A stretch of 64,000 nt of DNA from an uncultured Akkermansia sp. (lineage in GTDB: Bacteria; Verrucomicrobiota; Verrucomicrobiia; Verrucomicrobiales; Akkermansiaceae): contig CALXRG010000010.1 of NCBI GenBank assembly GCA_944390825.1, forward strand, positions 1 through 64,000, in the 5' to 3' direction. The notes under the pieces are model-generated. The model was not told the origin of the DNA and searched no databases. It saw only the letters and a program-made list of their open reading frames with translations. The position numbers and the translations under genes are program-made. Of the stretch, positions 8,576 to 19,075 are shown piece after piece. The stretch's first letter is position 1, and each line of letters opens with the position of its first letter.

Positions 8576-11434
8576 ATGAGTAATTTTACCGCACGAGCGC
8601 AGCAAATCCTCAACATAGCACGCAGGGAAGCCTACAGACTCCACCACCAGTACATCGGGGCTGAGCACATTCTGCTTGGTCTCCTCAAGCTGGGCCAGGG
8701 GGTCGCCGTCGCGGCTCTGGAACGCCAGGGCGTTGACATCGCGGACATGGCATCCAAACTGGAGCACAGCCTGGTACCGGGTTCCTCCGGCGAAGCGGAG
8801 GCATCCCTCCCCTACACGCCCAGGGCCCGCAAGCTGCTTGTCACGGCGGGCACCCAGGCACGCCACCTGCGCCACAACTACGTAGGCTCCGAGCACATCC
8901 TGCTCGCGATGCTGTGTGATGACGACGGCCTCGCCCTGCAGGCTCTCAATGCCTTCGGCGTCAGCTACGACTCTACCGTCAAAATCGTGATGGACGAGCT
9001 TTTGACCAACTTCGGCATGGGAACCCCCGACAGCGGCAAGGATGACGATGCCTCCCCCCTGGGCAACGGCGGCCCCGAAGGCCCCGATGACGAGGAAGAA
9101 GATGCCAACGCCTTCCTGCACAGCAACACCCGTGGCAACCGGCGCGACGGCCAGGGCCAGAGCCGCACCCCTGCCCTGCAGGCATTCGGTCGCGATCTGA
9201 CCGAGCGGGCACGCAAAGGCGAGCTTGATCCCGTCATCGGCCGGCAGGTGGAGATGGAACGCGTCATCCAAATTCTTTGCCGCCGCACGAAGAACAATCC
9301 CGTGCTGCTCGGCGAAGCCGGCGTGGGCAAAACTGCTATCGTGGAAGGATTGGCGCAGCAAATCGTCGCGGGTGATGTGCCGGAGTTCCTGCTGGGCAAA
9401 AAGCTCATCTCCCTGGATCTAGCCCTCATGGTAGCCGGCACCAAATACCGCGGCCAGTTCGAGGAACGCCTCAAGGCGGTGATGGATGAAATCCGCCGTG
9501 AGAAAAACATCATCCTCTTCATCGATGAGATGCACACACTCATCGGGGCCGGGTCGGCCGAGGGCACGATGGATGCCTCCAACATCATTAAACCCGCCCT
9601 CTCCCGCGGCGAGCTGCAGGCCATCGGCGCCACCACGCTCAACGAATACCGCAAGCACATCGAGAAAGACGCCGCCTTCGAGCGCCGCTTCCAGCAGGTT
9701 CAGGTTGGCGAGCCTTCTGTCGAGGACACGATTCTCATCCTCCGCGGCATTGCGCCGCGCTATGAGGAGCACCACCACGTCCACTACACCGACAAAGCTC
9801 TCGAAGCCGCAGCCAACCTGTCGAAGCGCTACCTGACGGGTCGCTTCCTGCCGGACAAAGCCATCGACCTCATGGACGAAGCCGGTTCCCGCCTGCGGGT
9901 GGCCCGCATGACCCGCCCCGCCGACATCAAAGCCACCGAGCAGGAACGCCGCGACCTCGAAACAGCCAAGCAGGCTGCCATCGAGGCCCAGCAGTTTGAG
10001 CAGGCCGCTGCCCTGCGCGACCGCATCGCCGAGCTCAACACACGGCTCAAAGTCAGCGTCGACACCTGGCACCGGGAGATGGACGCCTCCTACCTTGACG
10101 TCGACGAGGAAGACATCATGGCCGTCGTCTCCAAGTGGACCGGTATCCCGCTCGCCCGCATGGAAGAAAAGGAAGCCGAGAAGCTGCTGCGCATGGAGGA
10201 CGAGCTCAAGAGCAAAGTGATCGGCCAGGACGTCGCCTGCTCGGCGATTTCGCGGGCGCTGCGCCGCAGCCGGGCCGACATCAAGGATCCCCGGCGGCCG
10301 ATAGGCTCATTCCTCTTCATGGGGCCGACCGGCGTGGGCAAAACCTACCTGGCCCGCAATCTGGCCGAAATCATGTTTGGTACAGCGGATGCACTCATCC
10401 AGGTGGACATGAGCGAGTACATGGAAAAATTCAGCACCAGCCGCATGATCGGCTCCCCTCCCGGCTACGTCGGGCATGACGAGGGCGGGCAGCTCACGGA
10501 GCAGGTGCGCCGCCGCCCCTATGCCGTAATTCTTTTTGATGAAGTCGAGAAAGCGCACCCGGACGTCATGAACCTCTTGCTCCAGATTCTGGAAGAAGGC
10601 GTCATGACCGATTCCCTCGGCCGCAAAGTCAACTTCAGCAACACCATCATCATCCTCACCTCCAACGTCGGAGCCAGCCTCGCCAGCCGACAGGGAACCA
10701 TGGGATTCGGTGCCATGAACCGGGAGGAAGCGGACTACGACACCATGAAGGAGCGCATCACGGAAGCCGCCAAACAGCACTTCCGCCCGGAATTCATCAA
10801 CCGCTTCGACGAGCTCATCGTTTTCCGCATGCTCGAACGCCGCGACCTCGAAAAAATCGTCCTTCTGGAAGCCAGCAAACTCATCAAGCGACTGGCAGAC
10901 AAAAAGATTGGACTCAAGCTCTCGCAGGAGGTCGTCAGCATGCTGGTGGACAAAGGTTACGACCCGCAGTATGGTGCGCGCCCGATGCGCCGCGCCATTG
11001 AGCGCATGTTGGAAGACCCCATTGCCGAGGCTATCCTGCGCGGAGATCTCACCGCCGGGCATAACTCCGAAGCCGTCAAGCAACAGGAAACAGGCGAGAT
11101 CGCCTTCCGGGAGGACACCCCGACGCCGAAGCAAGAGCAGGAGCCCTCAGAATCTTCGCAAGAGCCCGCCAGGGCCGAGCCGGAGCCCGAAAAGACAGGG
11201 CCGAAGTCAGAGGAGCCCGGACCAGGGCAGCCTCAAGTCATACCTGCCGACCCTCAACCCGTCCCGGATCTGGAGCTTCAGGCTGATACGCCTGCCCCCA
11301 AGCGCAAACGCACTCCGCGCAAAGGCAAAACACCACCCGACGCCGACACCCCGGACGCCGGGCAGCCATCAGCCCCTGCTCCAGGGGAACCGCCCTCAAC
11401 AAAACCACGCCGACGCCGGAAAAACGGAGACTGA
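8576..11434 (+). CDS. clpC: AAA+ chaperone-protease ATPase ClpC
   Basis: A 952-residue ClpC. It has the N-terminal Clp_N double repeat (about 1-140), AAA-1 with Walker A GEAGVGKT (246-253) and [12 protein letters not shown], a UVR motif in the middle domain (about 455-490), and AAA-2 with GPTGVGKT (583-590) and [15 protein letters not shown] tripeptide sits where the ClpP-docking loop is in ClpC. The last 120 or so residues are unusual: a Pro/Glu-rich segment followed by Lys/Arg-rich stretches ([18 protein letters not shown]) absent from typical ClpC. It follows mcsB by 32 bp. It unfolds proteins for ClpP in the cytoplasm. Confidence 0.95.
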   Translation: MSNFTARAQQILNIARREAYRLHHQYIGAEHILLGLLKLGQGVAVAALERQGVDIADMASKLEHSLVPGSSGEAEASLPYTPRARKLLVTAGTQARHLRHNYVGSEHILLAMLCDDDGLALQALNAFGVSYDSTVKIVMDELLTNFGMGTPDSGKDDDASPLGNGGPEGPDDEEEDANAFLHSNTRGNRRDGQGQSRTPALQAFGRDLTERARKGELDPVIGRQVEMERVIQILCRRTKNNPVLLGEAGVGKTAIVEGLAQQIVAGDVPEFLLGKKLISLDLALMVAGTKYRGQFEERLKAVMDEIRREKNIILFIDEMHTLIGAGSAEGTMDASNIIKPALSRGELQAIGATTLNEYRKHIEKDAAFERRFQQVQVGEPSVEDTILILRGIAPRYEEHHHVHYTDKALEAAANLSKRYLTGRFLPDKAIDLMDEAGSRLRVARMTRPADIKATEQERRDLETAKQAAIEAQQFEQAAALRDRIAELNTRLKVSVDTWHREMDASYLDVDEEDIMAVVSKWTGIPLARMEEKEAEKLLRMEDELKSKVIGQDVACSAISRALRRSRADIKDPRRPIGSFLFMGPTGVGKTYLARNLAEIMFGTADALIQVDMSEYMEKFSTSRMIGSPPGYVGHDEGGQLTEQVRRRPYAVILFDEVEKAHPDVMNLLLQILEEGVMTDSLGRKVNFSNTIIILTSNVGASLASRQGTMGFGAMNREEADYDTMKERITEAAKQHFRPEFINRFDELIVFRMLERRDLEKIVLLEASKLIKRLADKKIGLKLSQEVVSMLVDKGYDPQYGARPMRRAIERMLEDPIAEAILRGDLTAGHNSEAVKQQETGEIAFREDTPTPKQEQEPSESSQEPARAEPEPEKTGPKSEEPGPGQPQVIPADPQPVPDLELQADTPAPKRKRTPRKGKTPPDADTPDAGQPSAPAPGEPPSTKPRRRRKNGD

Positions 11435-11484
11435 GTCATTCCGGCGCCGCCGTCGGCCTGTTTCCCTCACCTCCACCCGCACCG

Positions 11485-12681
11485 ATGACCGAGACCGAAA
11501 CAACGACAGCCCCATCGCCGCACAGCCCCGATACCACGGAAAAGCCCGAATCGAACATCCTGCTGAGCGCTCTCGTCTGGGCGCTCATCATCCTGCTGGT
11601 GTACTTCAGCGCCGACCTGATTGACAAAGGGCGCATCCTCAACGAGCTGACCCCCTACCCCGTCTTCGGTTACGCGATGTGGGCCCTCATCGCCTTTGTC
11701 CTCTGGTACTTCCTGCTCGACCCCATCATCCAATTCCGGATGCTCCGCCGCGCCCAGCACGCCAATCCGGAAAAACAAGCCAAGCGAGCCCTGCGGGCCC
11801 TGCGCCGGCACCGCCACAATCCGGAAACCCCGCTGGGAGCCCTCTATCAGGACATCCACCACAACCTCACCACCCCGGAACTCACGCGCGACGAGAGACA
11901 CAGCCGCCTGCTCGCCCTCATGGGAGAATACCGTGAAGCCACCGGACTCAGCCGACAGGCCCGCAAACTCATCACCAGCTACAGCCGCACCGCCGCACTG
12001 GGTGTTGTCGTCAGCCGCAACAGCCTCCTGGATGGTCTCATCCTCCTCATCCTCCAAATGCGGCTCATCGTCTCCCTTGCCCGACTGCACGGCTACAAAT
12101 CCTCCCCAGTCTTTAATACTCTCTGCTTCGGCTGGGTACTCACCAATTCCTTCACCATGGCCCTCATCGGCCAGGGAACCTCCCAGGAACTCGGTGACAT
12201 GCTGGGCGACGAATTCGCCGACTACGTCGGGGACCTGCTCAGCAGTGGCGATCAGGCAACCATGCTGGGGGCCGATGCCGTAGGCACCCGCTACCTGCAG
12301 CGCACCATCGGCGCACTGATTGAGGCCGTCATGGGCGCCACGGTCGTCTACGTCACCGGGCACATCTTCCTGCGACGTCTGGAATCCGACGGCCGCAAGC
12401 TCACCCTCAAAGCCCTCTTCAAACTGCGTCGCGAAGCCCGCCTCAGCATAGGCCGGGAGCTCTTGGTTAAACTCCCGGTCAGCCTCGCCAGGAACAGCGC
12501 CAAAGGCGTCGCCGAGCTTTCCGTCCAAAGCGCCAAAAACCTCGCCCACAGCACCGCCGAGAGCTGCCATCACACCGCCACACGCGTACTGACCCGCCTC
12601 AGCACTCTCTTCCGCCGCGATCGGGACGCAGAAACGCTCAAACCCGAACAGCCGGCCCCCCTTCCTTCTGCCAAGCCATAG
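11485..12681 (+). CDS. YcjF/DUF697-like inner-membrane protein
   Basis: A 398-residue membrane protein. Two hydrophobic helices lie near residues 25-42 and 55-75, and further hydrophobic segments come in the second half. The region ALGVVVSRNSLLDGLILL followed by LIVSLARLHGY matches the pattern of the YcjF/DUF697 family. The C-terminus is basic, Ala/Ser-rich and probably cytoplasmic. It follows clpC by 50 bp on the same strand and may be co-transcribed. The family is of unknown function, linked in proteobacteria to envelope stress. Family assignment is moderate and no function is assigned. Confidence 0.65.
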   Translation: MTETETTTAPSPHSPDTTEKPESNILLSALVWALIILLVYFSADLIDKGRILNELTPYPVFGYAMWALIAFVLWYFLLDPIIQFRMLRRAQHANPEKQAKRALRALRRHRHNPETPLGALYQDIHHNLTTPELTRDERHSRLLALMGEYREATGLSRQARKLITSYSRTAALGVVVSRNSLLDGLILLILQMRLIVSLARLHGYKSSPVFNTLCFGWVLTNSFTMALIGQGTSQELGDMLGDEFADYVGDLLSSGDQATMLGADAVGTRYLQRTIGALIEAVMGATVVYVTGHIFLRRLESDGRKLTLKALFKLRREARLSIGRELLVKLPVSLARNSAKGVAELSVQSAKNLAHSTAESCHHTATRVLTRLSTLFRRDRDAETLKPEQPAPLPSAKP

Positions 12682-12817
12682 GCTGCCATCGTCTGCCGGG
12701 GCACCATCCTGCCTGCCGCTCAGCCGAGCGGATTCCGGGTCTGTCATCCGTAACCGTATATAACCCACTCATTCAGAAGCAGAAACAGCCCTTCATCCAC
12801 ACTGCTTTTACAAACAT

Positions 12818-12830
12818 TCTAATCAATAGA
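12818..12830. promoter_or_regulatory. Imperfect palindrome upstream of fur-suf promoter, possible operator
   Basis: TCTAATCAATAGA has 4-bp perfect arms (TCTA/TAGA) and matches its reverse complement at most positions. It lies 10 bp upstream of the -35 of the fur-suf promoter. It could be the binding site of the Fur-like protein or an unrelated AT-rich element. Confidence 0.3.
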
Positions 12831-12840
12831 TGCTTTAGCC

Positions 12841-12869
12841 TTGCAATAGTCACTACAAAAGCGTATAAT
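12841..12869 (+). promoter_or_regulatory. fur-suf operon promoter
   Basis: TTGCAA (12841-12846), 17-bp spacer, TATAAT (12864-12869), a consensus -10. AGAAAGGA lies directly before the ATG at 12889 and is one of the few Shine-Dalgarno-like sequences in the window. Confidence 0.8.
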
Positions 12870-12888
12870 CGTTCCGCCCAGAAAGGAT

Positions 12889-13350
12889 ATGAGCCAAACA
12901 ACCCCCAAGAACAGCAGCACTCAAAACCTGGCAAAGAGCCTGGTACGTCGTGCGGGTGTGCGCATGACACGGCAGCGGCGCGCGGTCCTGGAAACCATCC
13001 TGAACTCCCACGACCACCCGACAGCAAGCCAAATCTACGAGCGCACGAGCCGGGGCTGCCAGGGCATTTCCCTGGCAACGGTCTACAACTGTCTGGAAAC
13101 AATGGCCGGCGTGGGGCTCATCAACCAGCTCCATTTCAACAACGGGCCGTCGCGCTACTGTCCGAACCTGGTGCCGCACGTACACGTTCTGGATGATGCC
13201 AGCAACCGTGTGCTGGACATCCACCTGAAACCCGGGCTGCGGGTCGAAGACATTTTCGACCTGCCCGAGGGCGTGCAAATTCGCAGCATGGACGCCTGTC
13301 TGCGCGGCTATATTCCGGAACACTGTCTTTCCCCTGAGAAGAAGAAATGA
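12889..13350 (+). CDS. Fur-family transcriptional regulator heading the suf operon
   Basis: A 153-residue Fur-family regulator. The winged-helix domain is typical: [28 protein letters not shown], then [19 protein letters not shown]. The dimerisation domain is short and lacks the CxxC pairs that bind structural zinc in Fur and PerR; only PHVHV recalls the HHHH regulatory site. The gene overlaps sufC by 4 bp, so it is co-translated with Fe-S assembly genes. This position suggests it controls the suf operon in place of IscR or SufR. The effector (iron, peroxide or Fe-S status) cannot be read. Confidence 0.85.
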   Translation: MSQTTPKNSSTQNLAKSLVRRAGVRMTRQRRAVLETILNSHDHPTASQIYERTSRGCQGISLATVYNCLETMAGVGLINQLHFNNGPSRYCPNLVPHVHVLDDASNRVLDIHLKPGLRVEDIFDLPEGVQIRSMDACLRGYIPEHCLSPEKKK

Positions 13351-14096
13351 GTCTGATCATCAAGGATCTGTATGCGCGCGTCAAAGATGGCGCGGAAATT
13401 CTGAAAGGCGTCAACCTCAACATACCCAAAGGAGAAGTCCATGCCATCATGGGGCCCAACGGCTCCGGCAAAAGCACCCTCTCCAAAGTACTCTGCGGAC
13501 ACCCCGACTACGAAGTCACGGGGGGCTCGGCAGAGATGGACGGGCAGGATTTGTTCTCGCTTTCCGTAGATGAGCGCAGCCGGGCCGGGCTATTCCTGGC
13601 CTTCCAGTACCCCGTCGAAGTACCCGGCGTCTCCAATGCGAACTTCATGCGGGCAGCCCTGCAGGCTCGCCTCCCCAAAGAGGAAGAACTCGACGCCGTA
13701 GCCTTCTACAAAAACCTGCGGGCCAGGATGAAGCAACTGGGCATGGACCCGAAATTCACCGCACGCGCCGTCAACGAAGGCTTCTCCGGCGGCGAAAAAA
13801 AACGCAACGACGTCCTGCAAATGATGATGCTTGACCCGACGTACGCCATCCTCGATGAGACCGACAGCGGCTTGGACGTCGACGCCCTGCGCATCGTATC
13901 AGAAGGCGTCAACGCCATGCGGGCACCGTACCGCAGTTTCCTGGTGATCACCCACTACAAGCGCCTGCTGGACTACATCAGACCGGACGTGGTGCACGTG
14001 CTCTACAACGGGCGCATCGTGAAGACAGCCGGCTATGACCTCGTGGACTACATCGAAGAACACGGCTTCGATTTCGTGAAGGAAGAGCATCCCTGA
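13347..14096 (+). CDS. sufC: Fe-S assembly ATPase SufC
   Basis: A 249-residue ABC ATPase of the SUF scaffold. Walker A is GPNGSGKST (36-44), the signature is [10 protein letters not shown] (146-155), and Walker B ends [14 protein letters not shown]. The FSGGEKKRN form is specific to SufC. It sits between the fur-like gene (4-bp overlap) and sufB (26-bp gap). Its ATPase drives Fe-S cluster formation on SufBCD in the cytoplasm. Confidence 0.97.
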   Translation: MSLIIKDLYARVKDGAEILKGVNLNIPKGEVHAIMGPNGSGKSTLSKVLCGHPDYEVTGGSAEMDGQDLFSLSVDERSRAGLFLAFQYPVEVPGVSNANFMRAALQARLPKEEELDAVAFYKNLRARMKQLGMDPKFTARAVNEGFSGGEKKRNDVLQMMMLDPTYAILDETDSGLDVDALRIVSEGVNAMRAPYRSFLVITHYKRLLDYIRPDVVHVLYNGRIVKTAGYDLVDYIEEHGFDFVKEEHP

Positions 14097-14122
14097 GCAG
14101 AAATCAGCCACCGGACACCCCC

Positions 14123-15586
14123 ATGGACTCACCAGCCACCCCCTCGATCGGCTCCACCTCCCCCGCCGACGCAGCCGCCGCCCAGGCGGATCTCACCCCC
14201 TTCACACTCGACACGCGCGGCGAGTTTTCCTTCCCGGAGAACCACAAATACGACGCCGGCTACGGACTGACGGAGCAAACCATCGACTACATCTGCGATG
14301 CCAAAGGCGAACCCGACTGGGTACGCCGCTTCCGCAAAGACGCCCTCAAAAAATTCCGGGAAATGCCCATGCCCACACACTGGGCCCCCGAAAGCATCCG
14401 GGGTGTAGACTTTGACAAAATCCGCTATTATCTTGCCCACGGCACTCCCCCCCGCCAAAGCTGGGACGAAGTGCCCGACGACGTCAAGCGCACCTTCGAA
14501 CGCCTGGGCGTCCCGGAGCAGGAGCGGGCCTTCCTCGCAGGCGTGGACGCCCAGTACGACTCCGAGACCGCCTACAACAACATGCAGGAAGAGCTGCGCA
14601 AAAAAGGCGTCATCTTCGTCAACTCCACCGAGGGCCTGCGCGACTACGAGCACATCTTCCGCCCGTGGTTCGGCAAAGTAATCCCCGTTGGCGACAACAA
14701 ATTCTCCGCCCTCAACCACGCAGCATTCTCCGGCGGCTCCTTCATCTACGTACCAAAAGGCGTCAAGCTCGCCCAACCTCTCCAAGCCTACTTCCGCATC
14801 AACTCCGAGAGCATGGGCCAATTTGAGCGCACCCTGATCATCGCGGACGAAGGCGCAGAACTCATGTACATGGAAGGCTGCACAGCACCGAAGTACGACA
14901 GCGCCACGCTGCACTCCGGCGTAGTAGAACTCGTCGCCCTCAAAGGAGCAAAGATCCAGTACGTCACCGTCCAGAACTGGGCCACCAACGTCTACAACCT
15001 CGTCATCCAGCGCGGCCTCGCCATGGAAGACGCAGAAATCCGCTGGATTGACTGCAACCTCGGCTCCGGCCTCACCATGAAATACCCGGCTGTCGTGCTG
15101 CAGGGGCGCCGCGCCCGCGGCGAAGTCGTCAGCATCTCCCTGGCCCACAGCGGACAGGATCAGGACACAGGAGCCCGCATGATCCACGCCGCCCCTGAAA
15201 CCACCTCCAACATCATCGCCAAATCCATCTCCATCGGCGAAGGCCGAGCCAGCTACCGCGGCGAAGTCAAAGTACTCAAAGGCATGAAAGGCTGCCGCAA
15301 CAACACCGAGTGCGACGCCCTGCTCATCAACGCCACCAGCCGCACCGACACCTATCCCGCCATCACCGTCAACGGCAACGCCTCCGCCGTCCAGCACGAA
15401 GCCTCCGTCTCCCAAGTGGATGAGGAACAACTCTTCTACATGCAGCAGCGCGGACTGACGCGGGCGCAAGCCATGAGCCTCGCCGTCAACGGCTTCATCA
15501 ACGACCTCGTCCAGGAATTCCCCATGGAATACTCCGTCGAACTCCGCCGCCTCATCGACCTGGAAATGGAAGACTCCATCGGCTAA
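14123..15586 (+). CDS. sufB: Fe-S cluster scaffold subunit SufB
   Basis: A 487-residue SufB with the usual length and C-terminal signature [15 protein letters not shown]. The conserved [11 protein letters not shown] carries the cysteine thought to accept sulfur, and the GMKGC stretch before it is also conserved. With SufC and SufD it forms the scaffold that builds Fe-S clusters. The first 45 or so residues are Pro/Ala-rich and variable. It lies in the fur-sufC-sufB-sufD operon, 141 bp before sufD. Confidence 0.97.
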   Translation: MDSPATPSIGSTSPADAAAAQADLTPFTLDTRGEFSFPENHKYDAGYGLTEQTIDYICDAKGEPDWVRRFRKDALKKFREMPMPTHWAPESIRGVDFDKIRYYLAHGTPPRQSWDEVPDDVKRTFERLGVPEQERAFLAGVDAQYDSETAYNNMQEELRKKGVIFVNSTEGLRDYEHIFRPWFGKVIPVGDNKFSALNHAAFSGGSFIYVPKGVKLAQPLQAYFRINSESMGQFERTLIIADEGAELMYMEGCTAPKYDSATLHSGVVELVALKGAKIQYVTVQNWATNVYNLVIQRGLAMEDAEIRWIDCNLGSGLTMKYPAVVLQGRRARGEVVSISLAHSGQDQDTGARMIHAAPETTSNIIAKSISIGEGRASYRGEVKVLKGMKGCRNNTECDALLINATSRTDTYPAITVNGNASAVQHEASVSQVDEEQLFYMQQRGLTRAQAMSLAVNGFINDLVQEFPMEYSVELRRLIDLEMEDSIG

Positions 15587-15727
15587 CCCCATTCCTCCGC
15601 AGCCACGCCCTCAGCAGCACGTTTTCCCCAGAACCCACCATCACCGCCTTATCCCAGCAGCACATCCGACCCAGTCCCTTTTGCTCCCATCGCACCTTTT
15701 TCCCGTTTGCCTTTTCCCCGACGCACC

Positions 15728-16867
15728 ATGGACACCCCCGCTTTCAACGACGCAGACGAGCTTTCCGGCAAGCTCCGGCTCGCCCTCGAACAAGCCGAAG
15801 CTGAAGCACGCCTTCGCGAAGCCGAAACGCCCGACCGCCTCAACGAAGACTGGCGCTTTGGCCGTCCGCACATCTACGCCAAGGCCCTGGTCAGCGCGCT
15901 GGAATCCGACACCGACAACGCCGGGCGGATCACCATCCAGGCACCGGCAGCTTGCGTCGAACCCATGGCGGACGACATGCGCGACGGCGAGATGCGCCTG
16001 CGCAGCATCGGCTCGGACAAAATCCTCGCTCTGCACCTCAAACGCTTCGGCAAAGGCATCTGCCTCTGCATCGACACCGTTCTTGCGGATCCTATCATCA
16101 TCACCTACGAAACGGAAGGAGTCTTCACCCCCAGCACCATCATCCTGGCGGCAGAAGGCGCCGCAGCGCGTATCATCGAGCGGCATATCGTCAGGGGCTC
16201 CGGACTGCTGGTCGCCACCCGTGACATCAAAGCCATGGCCGGAGCCGACATCTCACTGGAGCTGGAAGTCAGCGGGGAATCCACCTCCGGCAGCGACCAG
16301 CCCCGGGCGATGAACATCACCAACATCGCCGCCATGGATGCTCAGGTACGCCAACTCACCCGCTACAGCGGACTCGACTGGGCACGCGAAGAAACAGTAG
16401 CAGAAATCCTGCACGAAAACACCACCATCGAACTCTTCTCGGCGAACCGGCTGCACGGCACCCAAATCCTCGATCAGCACACCCGCCAGATCCACAGCTG
16501 GGGCAAATCCACCAGCAACCTTCTCTACAAAAACGTCGTCGACGGCAGCGCCACCGCCACCTTTGCCGGCAACATCTACGTCGCCCCCGGAGCACATGAA
16601 ACCGACGCCTACCAAGCGAATCGCAACATGCTGCTCAGCGAGGACGCCACCATCAACTCCCTGCCCGGCCTGGAAATTTTGGCCGACAAAGTACGCTGCT
16701 CCCACGGCTCGGCAAGCGCCCCCATGGACGAGGAGCAACTCTTCTACCTGCTCTCGCGCGGCATCCCCCGCCACGACGCCCAAATGCTGGTTGCCGACGG
16801 CTTCCTCGCCGATGCCGTCACCCAGTTCCGGGGATCTGAAAGCGATGGGAACAACACCAAAATCTAA
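15728..16867 (+). CDS. sufD: Fe-S assembly subunit SufD
   Basis: A 379-residue SufD. The beta-helix core ends in CSHGSASAPMDEEQLFYLLS, which holds the conserved His used for cluster building on SufBD. ATG at 15728 is chosen over an upstream TTG at 15707 because the latter lies in a pyrimidine-rich spacer. It is the last gene of the cluster. sufE lies 36 kb away in the same window and no sufS is seen. Confidence 0.93.
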   Translation: MDTPAFNDADELSGKLRLALEQAEAEARLREAETPDRLNEDWRFGRPHIYAKALVSALESDTDNAGRITIQAPAACVEPMADDMRDGEMRLRSIGSDKILALHLKRFGKGICLCIDTVLADPIIITYETEGVFTPSTIILAAEGAAARIIERHIVRGSGLLVATRDIKAMAGADISLELEVSGESTSGSDQPRAMNITNIAAMDAQVRQLTRYSGLDWAREETVAEILHENTTIELFSANRLHGTQILDQHTRQIHSWGKSTSNLLYKNVVDGSATATFAGNIYVAPGAHETDAYQANRNMLLSEDATINSLPGLEILADKVRCSHGSASAPMDEEQLFYLLSRGIPRHDAQMLVADGFLADAVTQFRGSESDGNNTKI

Positions 16868-17317
16868 AAACCAGCCCATCCTTTTGTGCGCCCACCACGG
16901 GCGTGGTCTTTGGCGCCGTCGCAGAACGACACCCTGCGCCTATACAGCCGCCTTGCTACCGTGAACACAGTAGCTACAGTCGGGTCTCCTGCTGCTTCCT
17001 GCCGCTACTCCAGCCATAGACACCAAGCCGCACAAAGCCTCTCTGAGTGTCAGCCCCGATGCCGAGGGGCGTTACTCGGCAATGGAGAGCAGAGTATCAG
17101 CGCTCCACGGTATCAGCATGATGGGAATGGTCGGACCGTAGGCATTGACGGCCCCCCCTCGTAAAAAGTCGTGGCTTGCATGAGCTCCCGTACAAGAATC
17201 TTATTCCGATCTGTCCTCCAGCCTTCTCCGTTCCCTCATGAGTCCACCACTGACGCCAAATCCGGCACATGACATCCTACATAACCGACGCTGACAGTCT
17301 TGGTGAGCATTTAGTTT
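16868..17317. other. Gene-free spacer between sufD and trmB
   Basis: No reading frame here looks like a protein. A 7-bp hairpin (17060-17066 with 17075-17081) without a T-run is the only structure noticed. The end of the spacer holds the trmB promoter. Confidence 0.5.
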
Positions 17318-17346
17318 TTGACTTTCGCCACAGAGTCCGATACAAT
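17318..17346 (+). promoter_or_regulatory. trmB promoter, leaderless type
   Basis: TTGACT (17318-17323), 17-bp spacer, TACAAT (17341-17346), then GGGCCCGC and the ATG at 17355. The predicted start of transcription falls within about two bases of the start codon. Confidence 0.8.
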
Positions 17347-17354
17347 GGGCCCGC

Positions 17355-17942
17355 ATGAGTTCCGCATTCGTACCGAAGGATTTTTTCCAACTTCACAGCG
17401 TGGCCGCTATCTTCGGCTCCGGGGAGAGCTGTGAAGTCGATTTGGGATGCGGTGATGGAGGCTTTTTACTGCAAATGGCGGCTCATTACCCGGAAAGGAG
17501 ATTCCTCGGCGTCGAGCGACTGCTCGGTCGCGTGCGCAAAGTTTGCCGCGACAGTACCAGACAACAGCTGGACAACATCAAAGTACTGAGACTGGAGAGC
17601 CGTTACTTCCTTGAATGGTTCATCGCCCCCGGTTCCATTTCCCGGCTGCACTATCTCTTCCCTGACCCCTGGCCCAAGGAAAAACACCATAAAAACCGCC
17701 TCGTGCAGGACAGCTTCATCCCGGTACTGCACCGTGCGCTGGCGGAAAACGGAGAAATACTCTTCAAAACTGACCACGATGGATACTACCAGTGGGTCTG
17801 CGAGCGTCTGGACGCATCTCCCCTGTTTGAGCGTGTCGAATGGGATGAACCCTACTATCCGAAGACAGACTTCCAACTCCAGTGGGAAGCGATGGGCAAG
17901 CCCATCTTCTCTGCGAAATACCGACGCTGCCATGCCAGTTGA
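17355..17942 (+). CDS. trmB: tRNA (guanine-N7-)-methyltransferase TrmB
   Basis: A 195-residue TrmB, which makes m7G46 in tRNA with SAM. It shows the SAM-binding DLGCGDGGFLLQ, the family signature FPDPWPKEKHHKNR, the TDHDGYYQW stretch and a C-terminal KTDFQ-GKPIFSAKYRR. It is somewhat shorter than E. coli TrmB, which has an extra N-terminal segment. The start is fixed by a promoter ending 8 bases upstream. tgt follows after 2 bp, so the two tRNA-modification genes are co-transcribed. Confidence 0.93.
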   Translation: MSSAFVPKDFFQLHSVAAIFGSGESCEVDLGCGDGGFLLQMAAHYPERRFLGVERLLGRVRKVCRDSTRQQLDNIKVLRLESRYFLEWFIAPGSISRLHYLFPDPWPKEKHHKNRLVQDSFIPVLHRALAENGEILFKTDHDGYYQWVCERLDASPLFERVEWDEPYYPKTDFQLQWEAMGKPIFSAKYRRCHAS

Positions 17943-17944
17943 CC

Positions 17945-19075
17945 ATGTCATTTGAACTTCTCAGCACCGATCCCAGCGGAGCCAGGCTCGGCATTCTTCA
18001 TCTTCCGCACGGCGACGTTCCCACACCCATTTTTATGCCGGTCGGGACCCAGGGGACAGTCAAAACGCTGCACCCGGAGGACTTGGAGACCTTGGGTGCA
18101 CGCATCATCCTCGGCAACACGTACCACCTCTGTCTCCGCCCGGGCGATGAACTCATCCGGGACTTGGGTGGTCTGCACTGCTTCGCCGGCTGGGATCGCC
18201 CCATCCTGACAGACTCTGGCGGTTTCCAGGTCTGGAGCCTGGCGCGGCTGCGCAAAATTACAGAAGAGGGCGTGCGTTTCTGCAACCACATTGACGGAGC
18301 ATACATGATGCTGAGCCCGGAGAAAAGCATGGAAATCCAGGCGAACCTTGGCAGTGACATTGCTATGCTTTTTGACGAATGTCCCCCCTATCCCTGCGAC
18401 CGCTCCTACGCTGAAAAATCACTTGGTTACACCCTGCGCTGGGCAGCGCGCTGCAAAACCTGGATCGACGCTCACCTGCCACGCAGCGGAAGCGGCCTGC
18501 AGCAGCACTTCGGCATTGTCCAGGGGTCCGTATATGCAGACCTGCGCCGCCGGTGTGCGGAGGAACTTGCGGCTATGGACTTTGACGGCTACGCCATTGG
18601 CGGCGTCTCGGTCGGTGAACCAGAACCGGAAATGCTGCGGGCTATCGAAAACAGCACTCCGTACATGCCCAAGCACAAAGCTCGCTACGCCATGGGACTG
18701 GGGACCCCAACCCAGCTGCTCGAAATGATCGAGCGCGGCGTGGATATGTTCGACTGCGTGATGCCCACGCGACTTGCGCGCCATGGTGTCGCCCTTACCC
18801 CGGACGGCCCCATGCACATTAAAAACGAACGCTGGAAGACAGACGCCCGGCCGCTTCACCCGGAAAGTCACCCGCACGTACAGCGCTACACGCGCGCAGC
18901 GCTGCGCCATTTTTTCCGTGCCGGCGAGGTCATTGCCCTGCGGGTTCTTTCCTTCCAGAATCTCCACTTCTACCTCCGACTGATGGCTCAGGCGAGAGAC
19001 GCCATCGCTGTCGGCCAGTTCGCTGCTTTCAAAAGCAGCTTCATCTCGCGTTACCAAGCAAACGACATCCCATGA
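17945..19075 (+). CDS. tgt: Queuine tRNA-ribosyltransferase Tgt, zinc site missing
   Basis: A 376-residue TGT, which swaps G34 for preQ1 in GUN-reading tRNAs. Catalytic parts are intact: DSGGFQVWSL with D90, DECPPYP with C146, VGEP, and the nucleophile region FDCVMPTR with D270. The zinc-binding CxCxxC of other bacterial TGTs is gone: where the usual sequence is PECDCYTC, this protein has PESHPHVQ (306-313); only the later His (RHFF) remains. It starts 2 bp after trmB and overlaps yajC by 4 bp, the classic tgt-yajC order. Either histidines compensate or the enzyme folds without zinc. An archaeal-type TGT is excluded by length and motifs. Confidence 0.92.
   Translation: MSFELLSTDPSGARLGILHLPHGDVPTPIFMPVGTQGTVKTLHPEDLETLGARIILGNTYHLCLRPGDELIRDLGGLHCFAGWDRPILTDSGGFQVWSLARLRKITEEGVRFCNHIDGAYMMLSPEKSMEIQANLGSDIAMLFDECPPYPCDRSYAEKSLGYTLRWAARCKTWIDAHLPRSGSGLQQHFGIVQGSVYADLRRRCAEELAAMDFDGYAIGGVSVGEPEPEMLRAIENSTPYMPKHKARYAMGLGTPTQLLEMIERGVDMFDCVMPTRLARHGVALTPDGPMHIKNERWKTDARPLHPESHPHVQRYTRAALRHFFRAGEVIALRVLSFQNLHFYLRLMAQARDAIAVGQFAAFKSSFISRYQANDIP

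Noticed and set aside
14129..15592. 487-codon frame opposite sufB
   Set aside because: It is an antisense shadow of a well-supported SufB with no protein-like motif; long antisense frames are common in high G+C coding sequence.
16886..17164. 92-codon frame after sufD
   Set aside because: No protein-like pattern, no promoter or start signal, and it overlaps nothing conserved.
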